A stretch of 57,687 bases of DNA from Anaerocolumna xylanovorans DSM 12503 (GTDB taxonomy: Bacteria; Bacillota; Clostridia; Lachnospirales; Lachnospiraceae), in assembly GCF_900143645.1 (NCBI RefSeq), contig NZ_FRFD01000009.1:149065-206751 (forward strand). Direction: 5' to 3'. The first letter of the stretch is position 1. Each line of letters opens with the position of its first letter. The notes under the pieces were generated by a model. It was not told the origin of the DNA, did no database searches, and saw only the letters and a program-made list of their open reading frames with translations. Positions 34,226-43,244 of this stretch are shown here, piece by piece. A program made the translations under genes and the position numbers.

Positions 34226-34693
34226 TTAATACAGATTCTTAACCTTAAAGTCTTTCTCTGCTTCTCTTCTCTGGTCCTTCTTGGCTATGTCATCCCTCTT
34301 ATCATAGAGTTTCTTTCCCCTGGCCAAACCGATTTCAACCTTCACAAGGCTGCCTTTTAAATAAACGGTCAGCGGCACAACGGTATAGCCCTTTTGCGCC
34401 ACTTTTCCCATAATCTTATTAATTTCATAATTATGAAGCAGCAGTTTCTTAATCCGAAGAGGGTCTTTGTTAAATATATTTCCCTTTTCATAAGGGCTGA
34501 TGTGCATGCCATAGATGTAAACCTCTCCCTTCTCTATGCGGATAAAAGATTCCTTTACACTGCACTTACCCATCCTTAAGGACTTTACCTCGGTACCGTG
34601 CAGCACGATTCCCGCCTCAAAGGTATCTTCAATAAAGAAGTCAAATCTGGCTTTTTTATTATTTGCAATCATTTTGATACTGTCTTTTGCCAT
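34226..34693 (-). CDS. smpB: tmRNA-binding protein SmpB
   Basis: A 155-residue protein, the full length of the family. Signatures are NKKARFDFFIEDTFEAGIVLHGTEVKSLR, the loop YEKGN, LLLHNYEINKI and the basic C-terminal tail RGKKLYDKRDDIAKKDQRREA. It binds the tRNA-like domain of tmRNA and delivers it to stalled ribosomes. It is last in the gap-to-rnr block, with a 30-base gap after rnr. In many Clostridia ssrA follows directly; here 9.2 kb of other genes intervene. Confidence 0.97.
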   Translation of the reverse strand: MAKDSIKMIANNKKARFDFFIEDTFEAGIVLHGTEVKSLRMGKCSVKESFIRIEKGEVYIYGMHISPYEKGNIFNKDPLRIKKLLLHNYEINKIMGKVAQKGYTVVPLTVYLKGSLVKVEIGLARGKKLYDKRDDIAKKDQRREAEKDFKVKNLY

Positions 34694-34723
34694 ATACTCT
34701 ATCTCCCGATTTATTAACTTACA

Positions 34724-36850
34724 TTATTCTTCTACCAGCCGAAAATCAATGACCTTCTGCCATTTATCCGTATCTGCGACTTCAACCCTTACCTTCTGGC
34801 CAAGTTTATAGCTCTTTCTGGTATGCTCTCCCGTCATGGAGTATTTCTCTTCATCATAGACATAGAAATCATCCTCCATATCCGTTACCCGGACAAGTCC
34901 CTCCACCGTATTGGGAAGCTCCACGTACATGCCCCAATTTGTTATTCCGGAAATCACACCGTCGAATTCTTCTCCGATATGATCACTCATATATTCAACC
35001 TTCTTAAGCTTTAAGACATCTCTTTCGGCATCGTCTGCTCTTCTCTCAGTAATGCTTGCCTGTCTGGCTACATCCGGAAGTATCTTGTCGTAATGGCTGT
35101 ACCGCTTATCACTTAGGTTTCCTTTTAAATTTTCTTTTATAATGCGGTGAATCTGTAAATCCGGATATCTTCTGATAGGTGAGGTAAAGTGGCAGTAATA
35201 CTTCGCTGCCAGGCCAAAATGCCCGTCACTCTCAGCAGAATACCTGGCCCGCTTCATGGAACGGAGTGTGAGTCTGCTGATTAATGCTTCCTCCTGTGTA
35301 CCCTCTATCTTTCGCAGAAGCTTTTGCAATTCTTTCGGGTGAATATCCTCCTGAGTGATACGTATGCTGTAACCAAAGTTGTTAATAAAGATACCAAGTT
35401 CCTTGATTCTGTCGGAATCCGGATTCTCATGGACACGGTATACAAAAGGTATCTCCTGCCAGAAATAATCCTCTGCTACTGTTTCGTTTGCAATCAGCAT
35501 AAAGTCTTCGATTATCTTGGTGGCCTTATTCCTGTCATAGGGCTTGATCTCAATGGGATGCCCTTCTTTATTTAATACCACTTTGCTCTCCGGGAAATCA
35601 AAGTCAATGGAACCCCGTTTTCTCCTTTTCTCTCTTAGAATTTCAGCAAGCTCCTCCATTAAAAGAAACATAGGAACCAATTCCTCATATTCCCTTATCT
35701 CTTCTTCATCCTTATCTTCCAAAATTTTCTTTACACTGGTGTAGGTCATCCGCCTGTTTACGCAGATAACGGTTTCTGCAATCTCATGTCCAATAACATT
35801 TCCTTTTTCATCAATATCCATGATACAGCTTAGGGCCAGTCTGTCGCTTCCTGCATTCAGGGAACATATCCCATTGGACAGCTTATGAGGCAGCATGGGG
35901 ATTACCCTGTCAACCAGATACACACTGGTTCCCCTGCTTAAGGCTTCCTTATCAAGAGGTGTATTCTCTCTCACATAATGGGAAACATCCGCAATATGAA
36001 CACCAAGATGATAAATACCGCCTTCTTTGGAAAGGGTAATGGCATCATCCAGGTCTTTGGCATCTTCTCCGTCTATGGTTACAGTAGGAAGACTTCTTAT
36101 ATCTTTTCTTCCCTTAAGCTCCTCTTTCTCTATTTCTTCTTCTGTCTTTTCAACCTGCCCTAACACTTCCTCCGGAAATTCAAGGGGCAGATTATAAGCT
36201 GCGATAACCGACTTAATGTCAACACCGGGATCATTGATGTGACCCAGAATTTCAATAACCTTTCCTTCAGGGCTCTTTTGCTTATCACCGAACTTGGTTA
36301 ACTTTACGACTACTTTGTGTCCATTAACCGCACCCTTGGTATGCTCCTTTTGTATAAAGATATCCTTTCCGAATTTCGTATTATCCGGTATGACAAAACC
36401 GTAATTCTTACTTTTTTCAAAGGTACCGACTACAGTAGTATTGCCGCGCTCTAAAATACGAAGGACCTCTCCTTCTTTTCGCTTACCTGTTTGCTGACCC
36501 TTAATGCTTACGAGCACCTTATCATTATGAAGGGCACCCTTTGTTCCATTCTCCGGTATAAAGATATCTTCCTCTTCCCCTTCAATGACAACAAAGCCAA
36601 ATCCTCTTTGGGTGCCTGTAAAAATACCTGTTTTCGTATTATTATCAGAAACCCTGTATTTTCCTGAATTATCTGCCTCAATTTTGCCGTCTTCCACTAA
36701 TGCTTCCACGATTTCTCTGAAATCATTCTTTTCATTTCTTGGCACTTGCAGAATACCGGCCATTTCCTTTAATTTCATTGGTTTATATTCTGTACTGCTT
36801 ATAAATTCAAGCAGAATTTTTTTTCTTTCTTCTAATAATATTTTATCCAT
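34724..36850 (-). CDS. rnr: Ribonuclease R
   Basis: A 708-residue 3'-to-5' exoribonuclease. The order is a winged N-terminal helix region, two cold-shock domains, the RNB catalytic domain with TIDGEDAKDLDDAI (the Asp cluster that binds Mg2+) and SDGHFGLA...FTSPIRRYPDLQIHR, then a C-terminal S1 domain. It degrades structured RNA and, with SmpB and tmRNA, clears defective messages, which explains its place directly before smpB. Confidence 0.96.
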   Translation of the reverse strand: MDKILLEERKKILLEFISSTEYKPMKLKEMAGILQVPRNEKNDFREIVEALVEDGKIEADNSGKYRVSDNNTKTGIFTGTQRGFGFVVIEGEEEDIFIPENGTKGALHNDKVLVSIKGQQTGKRKEGEVLRILERGNTTVVGTFEKSKNYGFVIPDNTKFGKDIFIQKEHTKGAVNGHKVVVKLTKFGDKQKSPEGKVIEILGHINDPGVDIKSVIAAYNLPLEFPEEVLGQVEKTEEEIEKEELKGRKDIRSLPTVTIDGEDAKDLDDAITLSKEGGIYHLGVHIADVSHYVRENTPLDKEALSRGTSVYLVDRVIPMLPHKLSNGICSLNAGSDRLALSCIMDIDEKGNVIGHEIAETVICVNRRMTYTSVKKILEDKDEEEIREYEELVPMFLLMEELAEILREKRRKRGSIDFDFPESKVVLNKEGHPIEIKPYDRNKATKIIEDFMLIANETVAEDYFWQEIPFVYRVHENPDSDRIKELGIFINNFGYSIRITQEDIHPKELQKLLRKIEGTQEEALISRLTLRSMKRARYSAESDGHFGLAAKYYCHFTSPIRRYPDLQIHRIIKENLKGNLSDKRYSHYDKILPDVARQASITERRADDAERDVLKLKKVEYMSDHIGEEFDGVISGITNWGMYVELPNTVEGLVRVTDMEDDFYVYDEEKYSMTGEHTRKSYKLGQKVRVEVADTDKWQKVIDFRLVEE

Positions 36851-36975
36851 ATATCCTCTTTCTGCTTATTCAGACTTTAACTCCATACTGTTGTATTATT
36901 ATCAATAGTATACCATAATTCTCCTGTATTTAACACTGTATCTTACAGAACTTTATGCCATCCTTAGCGGAGGTT

Positions 36976-37015
36976 TTTTATTTATAGAAAATTCGGAAGA
37001 TTTTCCATAAATAAA
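36976..37015. repeat. A+T-rich hairpin between secG and rnr
   Basis: Arms ttttatttatagaaaat / attttccataaataaaa (one mismatch) around a short loop. It sits next to the secG terminator and is of the same style as the dispersed hairpins. Confidence 0.6.
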
Positions 37016-37051
37016 AGCACCCCATAAATCCGCCTCGGATCCAGGGATGCT
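37016..37051 (-). terminator. Terminator of secG
   Basis: On the minus strand agcatccc pairs with ggggtgct, followed by TTTTATTTAT. It lies 26 bases after the secG stop. Because rnr lies further downstream, some readthrough or a separate promoter would be needed. Confidence 0.6.
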
Positions 37052-37076
37052 TCCATTATCATACTTTTAAGTCTAC

Positions 37077-37313
37077 TTATATTATGTTTAACACTATGGA
37101 TAAAATAAAAAATACAGTACTAAGAGCGATGGTTGCTTTTAATAAGCCACCTTCCTTGGATCTGCTTCTATTCTTACCCCAATAAGTATCTGCTAAGCCG
37201 CTGATGGAACCGGAAAGACCGGCAGATTTGCCTTCTTGTGCTAATACACATACAGATAATGCAATGCATGCAATAACAAATATAACTGTGATGATTATTT
37301 TTAATACTTCCAT
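37077..37313 (-). CDS. secG: Protein-export membrane subunit SecG
   Basis: A 78-residue protein with two membrane helices (residues ~3-23 and ~56-77) around the conserved cytosolic loop LAQEGKSAGLSGSISGLADTYWGKNRSRSKEG. It is a small accessory subunit of the SecYEG translocon. The position between gpmI and rnr is the usual one in Firmicutes. Confidence 0.95.
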   Translation of the reverse strand: MEVLKIIITVIFVIACIALSVCVLAQEGKSAGLSGSISGLADTYWGKNRSRSKEGGLLKATIALSTVFFILSIVLNII

Positions 37314-37377
37314 TAAGACACCTCCTAACGCACTATTTTGATTATAACACAGGCTGTCTCAAAAGACAACACTTAAC

Positions 37378-38922
37378 TTATTTTTTAATTAACAGTGATT
37401 TTCCTGTCATTTCAACCGGTTTTGTCATTCCCATCATCTCAATAAGAGTAGGTGCGATATCAGCAAGGCATCCGTTTTCTCTTAGACCATATCCCTTATC
37501 ATAATTTACAAGGATAAAAGGTACCGGGTTGGTGGTATGAGCTGTAAAGGGTTCTCTTGTCTTATAATCAATTAACTGTTCTACATTTCCGTGGTCGGCG
37601 CAGATAAACATCTGACCGTCAACCTTTATCAGAGCATTATATACCTTGTCTACACATTCGTCAATTGCTTCCACTGCCTTAACGGCTGCTTCTACGATAC
37701 CGGTGTGTCCTACCATATCCGGATTTGCAAAGTTAACAATAATTACATCGTATTTTAAGGACTCAATTGCTTCTGCCAGCTTTTCTGCAACTGTATAGGC
37801 ACTCATTTCAGGCTGTAAATCATAAGTTGCAACCTTGGGTGAGCTTACAAGTATTCTTTCTTCACCTTCATTAGGAACTTCCACGCCGCCGTTAAAGAAG
37901 AAGGTTACATGAGCATATTTTTCGGTTTCTGCTATTCTTAACTGTTTTAAATGATTTTCAGCAAGGAATTCACCAAAAGTATGGTCAATGGATACCTTAT
38001 GGAATGCAACTAATTTGTGTTCAATGGTGACATCATACTCCGTAAAGCATACATAGGTTAAATCCATTCTTCCCTTTGCTCTTTCAAATCCCTTGAATTC
38101 GTCATCACAGAAAGCTCTTGTTATTTCCCTTGCGCGGTCAGGTCTAAAGTTAAAGAAGATAACCGAATCCTTTTCCTTAATAACAGCAACGGGTTTTCCA
38201 TTTTCCTTTACTACTGCGGGTATTACGAATTCATCGTTTACTTCCTTATCATAAGAAGCCTGAATAGCTTCTGCGGCACTTTCTGCCTCTGCTCCTTCAC
38301 CATTAGCTAAAGCACGGTAAGCCTTTTCTACTCTGTCCCAGCGGTTATCGCGGTCCATTGCATAGTAACGTCCCATAACAGAAGCTACCTTGCCGATTCC
38401 AAGCTCCTTCATCTTCTCTTCCAGAGCAAGAACATAGCCTTTACCGGAGGTAGGAGGTGTATCTCTTCCGTCTAAGAATGCATGCACATACACATTCTTT
38501 ACGCCCTCTCTCTTAGCCATCTCTAATAATCCGTATACATGTGTGATATGGCTGTGTACACCACCGTCTGAGAGCAGTCCGTATAAATGCAGGTCAGAGT
38601 TATTCTCCCTGCAATTTTCCATTGCTTTCTTTAACGCTTCGTTCTTAAAGAAATCACCATCTTCAATTTCTTTTGTAATTCTGGTTAACTCCTGGTAAAT
38701 AATTCTTCCTGCACCCATATTCAGATGCCCTACTTCTGAATTACCCATCTGTCCGTCCGGAAGTCCAACTGCCAGGCCGCTTGCATATCCCTTTACCCAT
38801 GGATATTCAGCCATTATTCTATCCATTACCGGCCTTTTTGCTAATTTTATTGCATTGCCCTCGGTCTTATCGTTTAAACCGTAACCATCTAATATCATTA
38901 ATACTGTAGGTTTTTTACTCAT
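37378..38922 (-). CDS. gpmI: Cofactor-independent phosphoglycerate mutase
   Basis: A 514-residue Mn2+-dependent enzyme that converts 3-phosphoglycerate to 2-phosphoglycerate. The phosphoserine is Ser62 in GNSEVGHLNMGAGR. Metal-binding motifs LDGYG, DGRDTPP, VNFANPDMVGHTG and ADHGN are present. The start at 38922 is preferred because AAAAGGAG lies at the right distance and LMILDGYG begins nine residues in; the longer frame has no site. A promoter upstream (39078-39105) may allow separate expression from tpiA. Confidence 0.97.
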   Translation of the reverse strand: MSKKPTVLMILDGYGLNDKTEGNAIKLAKRPVMDRIMAEYPWVKGYASGLAVGLPDGQMGNSEVGHLNMGAGRIIYQELTRITKEIEDGDFFKNEALKKAMENCRENNSDLHLYGLLSDGGVHSHITHVYGLLEMAKREGVKNVYVHAFLDGRDTPPTSGKGYVLALEEKMKELGIGKVASVMGRYYAMDRDNRWDRVEKAYRALANGEGAEAESAAEAIQASYDKEVNDEFVIPAVVKENGKPVAVIKEKDSVIFFNFRPDRAREITRAFCDDEFKGFERAKGRMDLTYVCFTEYDVTIEHKLVAFHKVSIDHTFGEFLAENHLKQLRIAETEKYAHVTFFFNGGVEVPNEGEERILVSSPKVATYDLQPEMSAYTVAEKLAEAIESLKYDVIIVNFANPDMVGHTGIVEAAVKAVEAIDECVDKVYNALIKVDGQMFICADHGNVEQLIDYKTREPFTAHTTNPVPFILVNYDKGYGLRENGCLADIAPTLIEMMGMTKPVEMTGKSLLIKK

Positions 38923-39077
38923 ATGATACTCCTTTTCCGAAAGCTCACGAAAGATGAAGATCTTAAGTTGCATCAGCACACTGTGAGCCTCATTCTGTCT
39001 CAATAATTTCCGGCAGTTTAATACTGCGAATTCTTACATAGGGTTATTCACCCAATGTAAGATGGTGTTACAGTTTC

Positions 39078-39105
39078 ATTATAAACCAATCTTTTGAAAG
39101 TGCAA
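39078..39105 (-). promoter_or_regulatory. Predicted sigma-A promoter for gpmI
   Basis: On the minus strand TTGCAC (39105-39100), a 16-base spacer and TATAAT (39083-39078) lie between tpiA and gpmI. A hairpin around 39032-39062 lies in the leader. Confidence 0.55.
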
Positions 39106-39110
39106 ATAAT

Positions 39111-39857
39111 TTATTTATAATTAACAATTTTCCCAAAATCTGGTTTTAAGCTGGCTCCGCCTACAAGGCCGCCATCAATATCCGGCTGGGAGAATAATTC
39201 GGCAGCAGAATCTGCTGTAACACTTCCGCCATACTGGATTCTGATTGCTTCTGCAGTATCGGTGTCATATATTTCAGAGATGCAGTCACGGATTGCCTTG
39301 CATACTTCCTGTGCCTGTGCAGAGGTTGCAACTTTACCGGTTCCGATAGCCCAGATAGGCTCATAAGCAATAACTGCTGTCTTAGCCTGGTCAGGAGTTA
39401 CATTTAAGAAGGCGATCTTAATCTGCTGACGGATAAAGTCAATGGTTACTCCCTGTTCTCTCTGTGTAAGAGATTCACCGCAGCAGATGATAGGAGTAAT
39501 ACCATGTTCGAAAGCCTTTAATACTTTCTTATTTACTGTAACATCTGTTTCTGCAAAGTATTCTCTTCTTTCAGAATGTCCGATTATAACGTAACGAACG
39601 CCGATATCATCAAGCATGGCGGGAGCGATTTCACCGGTATAAGCACCGTTTTCTTCAAAATGCATATTTTCAGCACCGATTTGTATGTTGGAACCTTTTG
39701 CAGCAGTGACAGCAGTGGTTAAAGAAATTGCCGGTACACAAAATACTACATCTGCTTCCTCTGTTGCTACAAGGGGTTTTAACTGATTAATAAGGGTAAT
39801 GGTCTCACTGGGAGTCTTATTCATCTTCCAGTTTCCTGCAATAATTTTTCTGCGCAT
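39111..39857 (-). CDS. tpiA: Triosephosphate isomerase
   Basis: A 248-residue TIM-barrel enzyme that interconverts dihydroxyacetone phosphate and glyceraldehyde 3-phosphate. Catalytic residues are visible: Lys11 in GNWKMNK, His94 in IIGHSERR and Glu166 in AYEPIWAIGTG. The phosphate loop YGGSVTADS is near the end. The start at 39857 follows AAGGAG at seven bases. It follows pgk in the glycolytic block. Confidence 0.97.
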   Translation of the reverse strand: MRRKIIAGNWKMNKTPSETITLINQLKPLVATEEADVVFCVPAISLTTAVTAAKGSNIQIGAENMHFEENGAYTGEIAPAMLDDIGVRYVIIGHSERREYFAETDVTVNKKVLKAFEHGITPIICCGESLTQREQGVTIDFIRQQIKIAFLNVTPDQAKTAVIAYEPIWAIGTGKVATSAQAQEVCKAIRDCISEIYDTDTAEAIRIQYGGSVTADSAAELFSQPDIDGGLVGGASLKPDFGKIVNYK

Positions 39858-39882
39858 AACTTTTCTCCTTTTTATCAAGAAA

Positions 39883-39915
39883 AGGGACTGTCAGGCATTA
39901 CCGCTGCCAGTCCCT
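39883..39915 (-). terminator. Hairpin between pgk and tpiA
   Basis: Arms agggactg / cagtccct sit in the 52-base gap after the pgk stop, with TTTTCTTG following on the minus strand. It probably attenuates rather than ends the operon. Confidence 0.6.
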
Positions 39916-39930
39916 ATATTTTAAATTGTT

Positions 39931-41127
39931 TTATTTATCATTTGCCGCAGCAACGCCGGGAAGTTCTTTTCCTTCCAGGAATTCAAGAGAAGCACCGCCG
40001 CCTGTTGAGATATGTGTCATCTTATCGCCAAAGCCTAAAATATTAACGGCTGCCGCGGAATCACCGCCGCCGATGATTGTAACAGCATCAAGATCAGCCA
40101 GAGCCTTGGCTACTGCAATAGTACCTGTTGCAAAGTTAGACATTTCGAATACACCCATAGGTCCATTCCAAACAACTGTCTTAGCTTCTTTTAAGGCATC
40201 TGCATAAAGTTTGCAGGTCTTCTCACCGATATCAAGTCCAAGCCAGCCTTCATCAATTCCTTCTTCGCTGGTTACAGTCTTAAATTCTGCATCATTGGAG
40301 AATTCTTTTGCTTCTACCGTGTCAACGGGAATTAAGAGCTTAACGCCTTTTTCTTCAGCCTTTTCTATCATTTCTTTTGCATAGTCAAGATAATCAGCCT
40401 CTAACATGGAGTTTCCGATTTCCTCGCCCTTTGCCTTTAAGAAAGTATATGCCATACCACCACCGATAATAAGGGTATCTACCTTATCAAGAAGGTTGTT
40501 GATTACGGAAATCTTACTGGATACCTTGGAACCGCCAAGGATAGCTACAAAAGGTCTTTCAGGATTATTTACCGCATTTCCAAGGAAATCAATTTCCTTC
40601 TGCATTAAGTAACCTACAACTGCTGTATCAACATATTTAGTAATACCAACATTGGAGCAGTGAGCTCTGTGTGCGGTACCGAAAGCATCGTTTACAAATA
40701 CATCACAGATGGATGCAAGATCTTCGCTGAAAGCGTCAACATTTTTGGTCTCTTCTGCTCTGTAACGTGTATTTTCAAGAAGGACAACATCTCCGTCTTT
40801 CATTTCAGATACGGCCTTTTTTGCATTCTCGCCAACTACAGTAGCATCTGCTGCAAATGTTACAGGCTGTCCTAACAGTTCAGAAAGCCTTACTGCCACA
40901 GGTGCTAAAGATAATTCCGGCTTCGGCTCTCCCTTAGGTTTTCCAAGATGAGAGCAAAGAATAATCTTTCCCCCGTCTTTGATTAATTTCTGAATGGTGG
41001 GAAGTGCTGCTACCAGACGGTTTTCGTCTGTAATCTTGCCTTCCTGAAGGGGTACGTTAAAGTCACAGCGGACAAGAACTCTTTTTCCTTTTACGTTAAT
41101 GTCATCGATGGATTTCTTATTAAGCAT
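39931..41127 (-). CDS. pgk: Phosphoglycerate kinase
   Basis: A 398-residue glycolytic enzyme that makes ATP from 1,3-bisphosphoglycerate. N-domain substrate residues are in VLVRCDFNVPL and LCSHLGKPKGE; the nucleotide-binding C-domain shows ILGGSKVSSKI, VWNGPMGVFEM and IIGGGDSAAAV. The length is standard. Confidence 0.97.
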   Translation of the reverse strand: MLNKKSIDDINVKGKRVLVRCDFNVPLQEGKITDENRLVAALPTIQKLIKDGGKIILCSHLGKPKGEPKPELSLAPVAVRLSELLGQPVTFAADATVVGENAKKAVSEMKDGDVVLLENTRYRAEETKNVDAFSEDLASICDVFVNDAFGTAHRAHCSNVGITKYVDTAVVGYLMQKEIDFLGNAVNNPERPFVAILGGSKVSSKISVINNLLDKVDTLIIGGGMAYTFLKAKGEEIGNSMLEADYLDYAKEMIEKAEEKGVKLLIPVDTVEAKEFSNDAEFKTVTSEEGIDEGWLGLDIGEKTCKLYADALKEAKTVVWNGPMGVFEMSNFATGTIAVAKALADLDAVTIIGGGDSAAAVNILGFGDKMTHISTGGGASLEFLEGKELPGVAAANDK

Positions 41128-41166
41128 GTAATTGCTCCTTTCAATATGATGTTACACATTAATATA

Positions 41167-41240
41167 GGGCCCGTATCTTTATAGAAAATCACAGGAGGGT
41201 TCGGTAAACGTTCCTCGACTTCCTTTCAAAGACCGGACCC
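41167..41240 (-). promoter_or_regulatory. Structured intergenic leader between gap and pgk
   Basis: On the minus strand gggtccgg and tcttt pair with aaaga and cgggccc across a ~50-base loop, giving a two-part stem with an internal loop. It lies in the 152-base gap before pgk. It could be a processing or stability element of the glycolytic message; no known riboswitch was recognised. Confidence 0.4.
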
Positions 41241-41279
41241 ATAATAGGATCAATAAATTATGAAATTAACAGTCCAATA

Positions 41280-42293
41280 TTATGCTAATTCAGCAAAATA
41301 TTTAATTGTTCTTACCATCTGGCTTGTGTAGGAATTTTCATTGTCATACCAAGCAACGGTCTTTACTAAAGTCTGTCCGTTTCCCAAGTCTGTTACCTTA
41401 GTCTGGGTAGCATCAAATAAAGAACCTTCTGAAATACCGATGATATCGGAGGATACTAATTCTTCTTCTGTGTAACCGAAGGAAGGATTTGCAGCAGCCT
41501 TCATTGCAGCATTAACATCTGCTTTGGAAACTTTTCCTTCAACAACTGATACTAATTCTGTTGTAGAACCGGTAGGAACGGGTACTCTCTGAGCAGCTCC
41601 GTCTAATTTGCCGGCTAATTCAGGAATTACAAGACCGATAGCTTTAGCAGCGCCGGTGGAGTTAGGAACGATATTAACGGCAGCAGCACGGGCTCTTCTT
41701 AAATCGCCTTTTCTGTGAGGTCCGTCAAGTACCATCTGATCTCCTGTGTAAGCATGGATTGTAGTCATGAAGCCTTTTACGATAGGTGCTAATTTATTTA
41801 AAGTGTTTGCCATAGGTGCTAAGCAGTTGGTTGTACAGGAAGCAGCGGAGATAATTGTATCTTCAGCCTTTAATATTTCCTCGTTTACACCAAATACTAC
41901 GGTAGGAAGATCATCGCCTGCAGGAGCAGAGATAACAACTTTTTTAGCGCCAGCATCGATATGAGCCTGGGATTTAGCTTTTGATACATAGAAGCCTGTA
42001 CACTCAAGAACTACATCTACACCGATTTCTCCCCAAGGAAGTTTCTTAGCGTCAGCTTCTGCATAAATTTTGATTTCTTTTCCGTCAACAACGATAGAAG
42101 ATTCTTTTGCTACTACAGTATCTCCTTTAGCATATCTTCCCTGTGCGGAATCATATTTTAATAAGTGTGCAAGCATTGTAGGATTTGTTAAGTCGTTGAT
42201 AGCTACGATTTCATATCCTTCTGCTCCAAACATCTGTCTGAATGCAAGACGTCCAATACGTCCGAAACCATTAATTGCTACTTTTACTGCCAT
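41280..42293 (-). CDS. gap: Glyceraldehyde-3-phosphate dehydrogenase
   Basis: A 337-residue NAD-dependent enzyme. The Rossmann start is VAINGFGRIGRLAFR; the catalytic Cys153 lies in SAASCTTNCLAP; WYDNENSYTSQ is near the C-terminus. Asp-like residue in AINDL after the second strand favours NAD. It heads the gap-pgk-tpiA-gpmI block and is expected to be highly expressed. Confidence 0.97.
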   Translation of the reverse strand: MAVKVAINGFGRIGRLAFRQMFGAEGYEIVAINDLTNPTMLAHLLKYDSAQGRYAKGDTVVAKESSIVVDGKEIKIYAEADAKKLPWGEIGVDVVLECTGFYVSKAKSQAHIDAGAKKVVISAPAGDDLPTVVFGVNEEILKAEDTIISAASCTTNCLAPMANTLNKLAPIVKGFMTTIHAYTGDQMVLDGPHRKGDLRRARAAAVNIVPNSTGAAKAIGLVIPELAGKLDGAAQRVPVPTGSTTELVSVVEGKVSKADVNAAMKAAANPSFGYTEEELVSSDIIGISEGSLFDATQTKVTDLGNGQTLVKTVAWYDNENSYTSQMVRTIKYFAELA

Positions 42294-42655
42294 TTTTATT
42301 CCTCCTAATTGTTAATTTTATAATATGCTGCCATAATGTTCCATAACATCAACTTTATGTAGGAGCGACAGCTATTAACCAATATGATTGACAAAATTTT
42401 CTCAAACACTATATTATTTTACCTTTTTTACAGGAAAATATCAAGTGTAAAATATAAATTACATCAAGATTAATAGATACTTCACAAATACTTTTCAGGA
42501 ATAAATTTCTTTGTGCATTTTAACTGTAGCTAAATCCCAATAGGGGATTTTTTCCTGCTGCTCTATGGGCATCTATGTATAAGTCCTTAAACTGGAACCG
42601 GGAACGGGAGGCTGCCTCTATAAATCTGCAGCTTCCTTCCCTGATTCACAGTAAA
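42294..42655. other. Intergenic region upstream of gap
   Basis: The 362-base gap holds the untranslated leader of gap and, at 42606-42640, a hairpin (gcagcctcc / ggaagctgc on the minus strand, one mismatch) that is the likely terminator of the coat-type gene. A short hairpin aaatccc-aata-gggattttt lies at 42533-42553. I could not fix the gap promoter with confidence. Confidence 0.5.
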
Positions 42656-42922
42656 TTATCTCATTGGCTGACCAGAGGATTGTGATATAAAACTTCTTAC
42701 AGTATCAATTTCTTCCGGCGTAGCCTTTTGTGCCGGTTGATAATAATTTTTACTTTTAGCTATCGTATACAATTCATGCTGGCAAGTTTCCGCATCATTT
42801 CTCATCTGCTGTAAAGTCTGCCTAAGTTGCTGATCTTCTGCCTGTGATATCATATCTCCCAAGCTTTTTAGCCCTGCATTAATTGAATTCAGCGCATCTG
42901 TTACCATTGCCTGTTCCTGCAT
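42656..42922 (-). CDS. CotF-like spore coat protein
   Basis: An 88-residue helical protein (MVTDALNSINAGLKSLGDMISQAEDQQLRQTLQQMRNDAETCQHELYTIAKSKNYYQPAQKA). The pattern of two helices with YY and Q/P-rich end is that of CotF-like coat proteins in Clostridia. It should be made in the mother cell. It sits 11 bases after a second short coat-type gene, so the two form an operon. Confidence 0.75.
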   Translation of the reverse strand: MQEQAMVTDALNSINAGLKSLGDMISQAEDQQLRQTLQQMRNDAETCQHELYTIAKSKNYYQPAQKATPEEIDTVRSFISQSSGQPMR

Positions 42923-42933
42923 AATGAAACCTC

Positions 42934-43119
42934 CTATTTAAGAAATTGAATTAATTTTTGTCTTGTCTGTTCTGCTGACTGGACTTCTTTTTGGAAAAAC
43001 TGCTTTACATTAGGATCTGTACACTGCTCAGCGTAAGTCTGATATTTCTGCTTGTCAGATTCCCCAAATACCAATAAATGTCTCAGATTTTGAACGTCAA
43101 GTTTGGATAGGTTACTCAT
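42934..43119 (-). CDS. Short coat-associated protein
   Basis: A 61-residue helical protein (NLSKLDVQNLRHLLVFGESDKQKYQTYAEQCTDPNVKQFFQKEV). It resembles half of a ferritin-like or CotF helical domain. The start at 43119 follows AAGGAGG at nine bases; a longer frame is unlikely. It probably works with the CotF-like protein encoded just downstream. Confidence 0.65.
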   Translation of the reverse strand: MSNLSKLDVQNLRHLLVFGESDKQKYQTYAEQCTDPNVKQFFQKEVQSAEQTRQKLIQFLK

Positions 43120-43244
43120 TCTTAGTTTCCTCCTTTTGCTATTTTCAGATAACTGCGTTGGTTTTTGCACATTATCTAAACCTATTATCTCAAAGAGGAC
43201 ACTTTCTTATGCAGGCAAAAAAATAGTAATTAAAAATATTGCTG

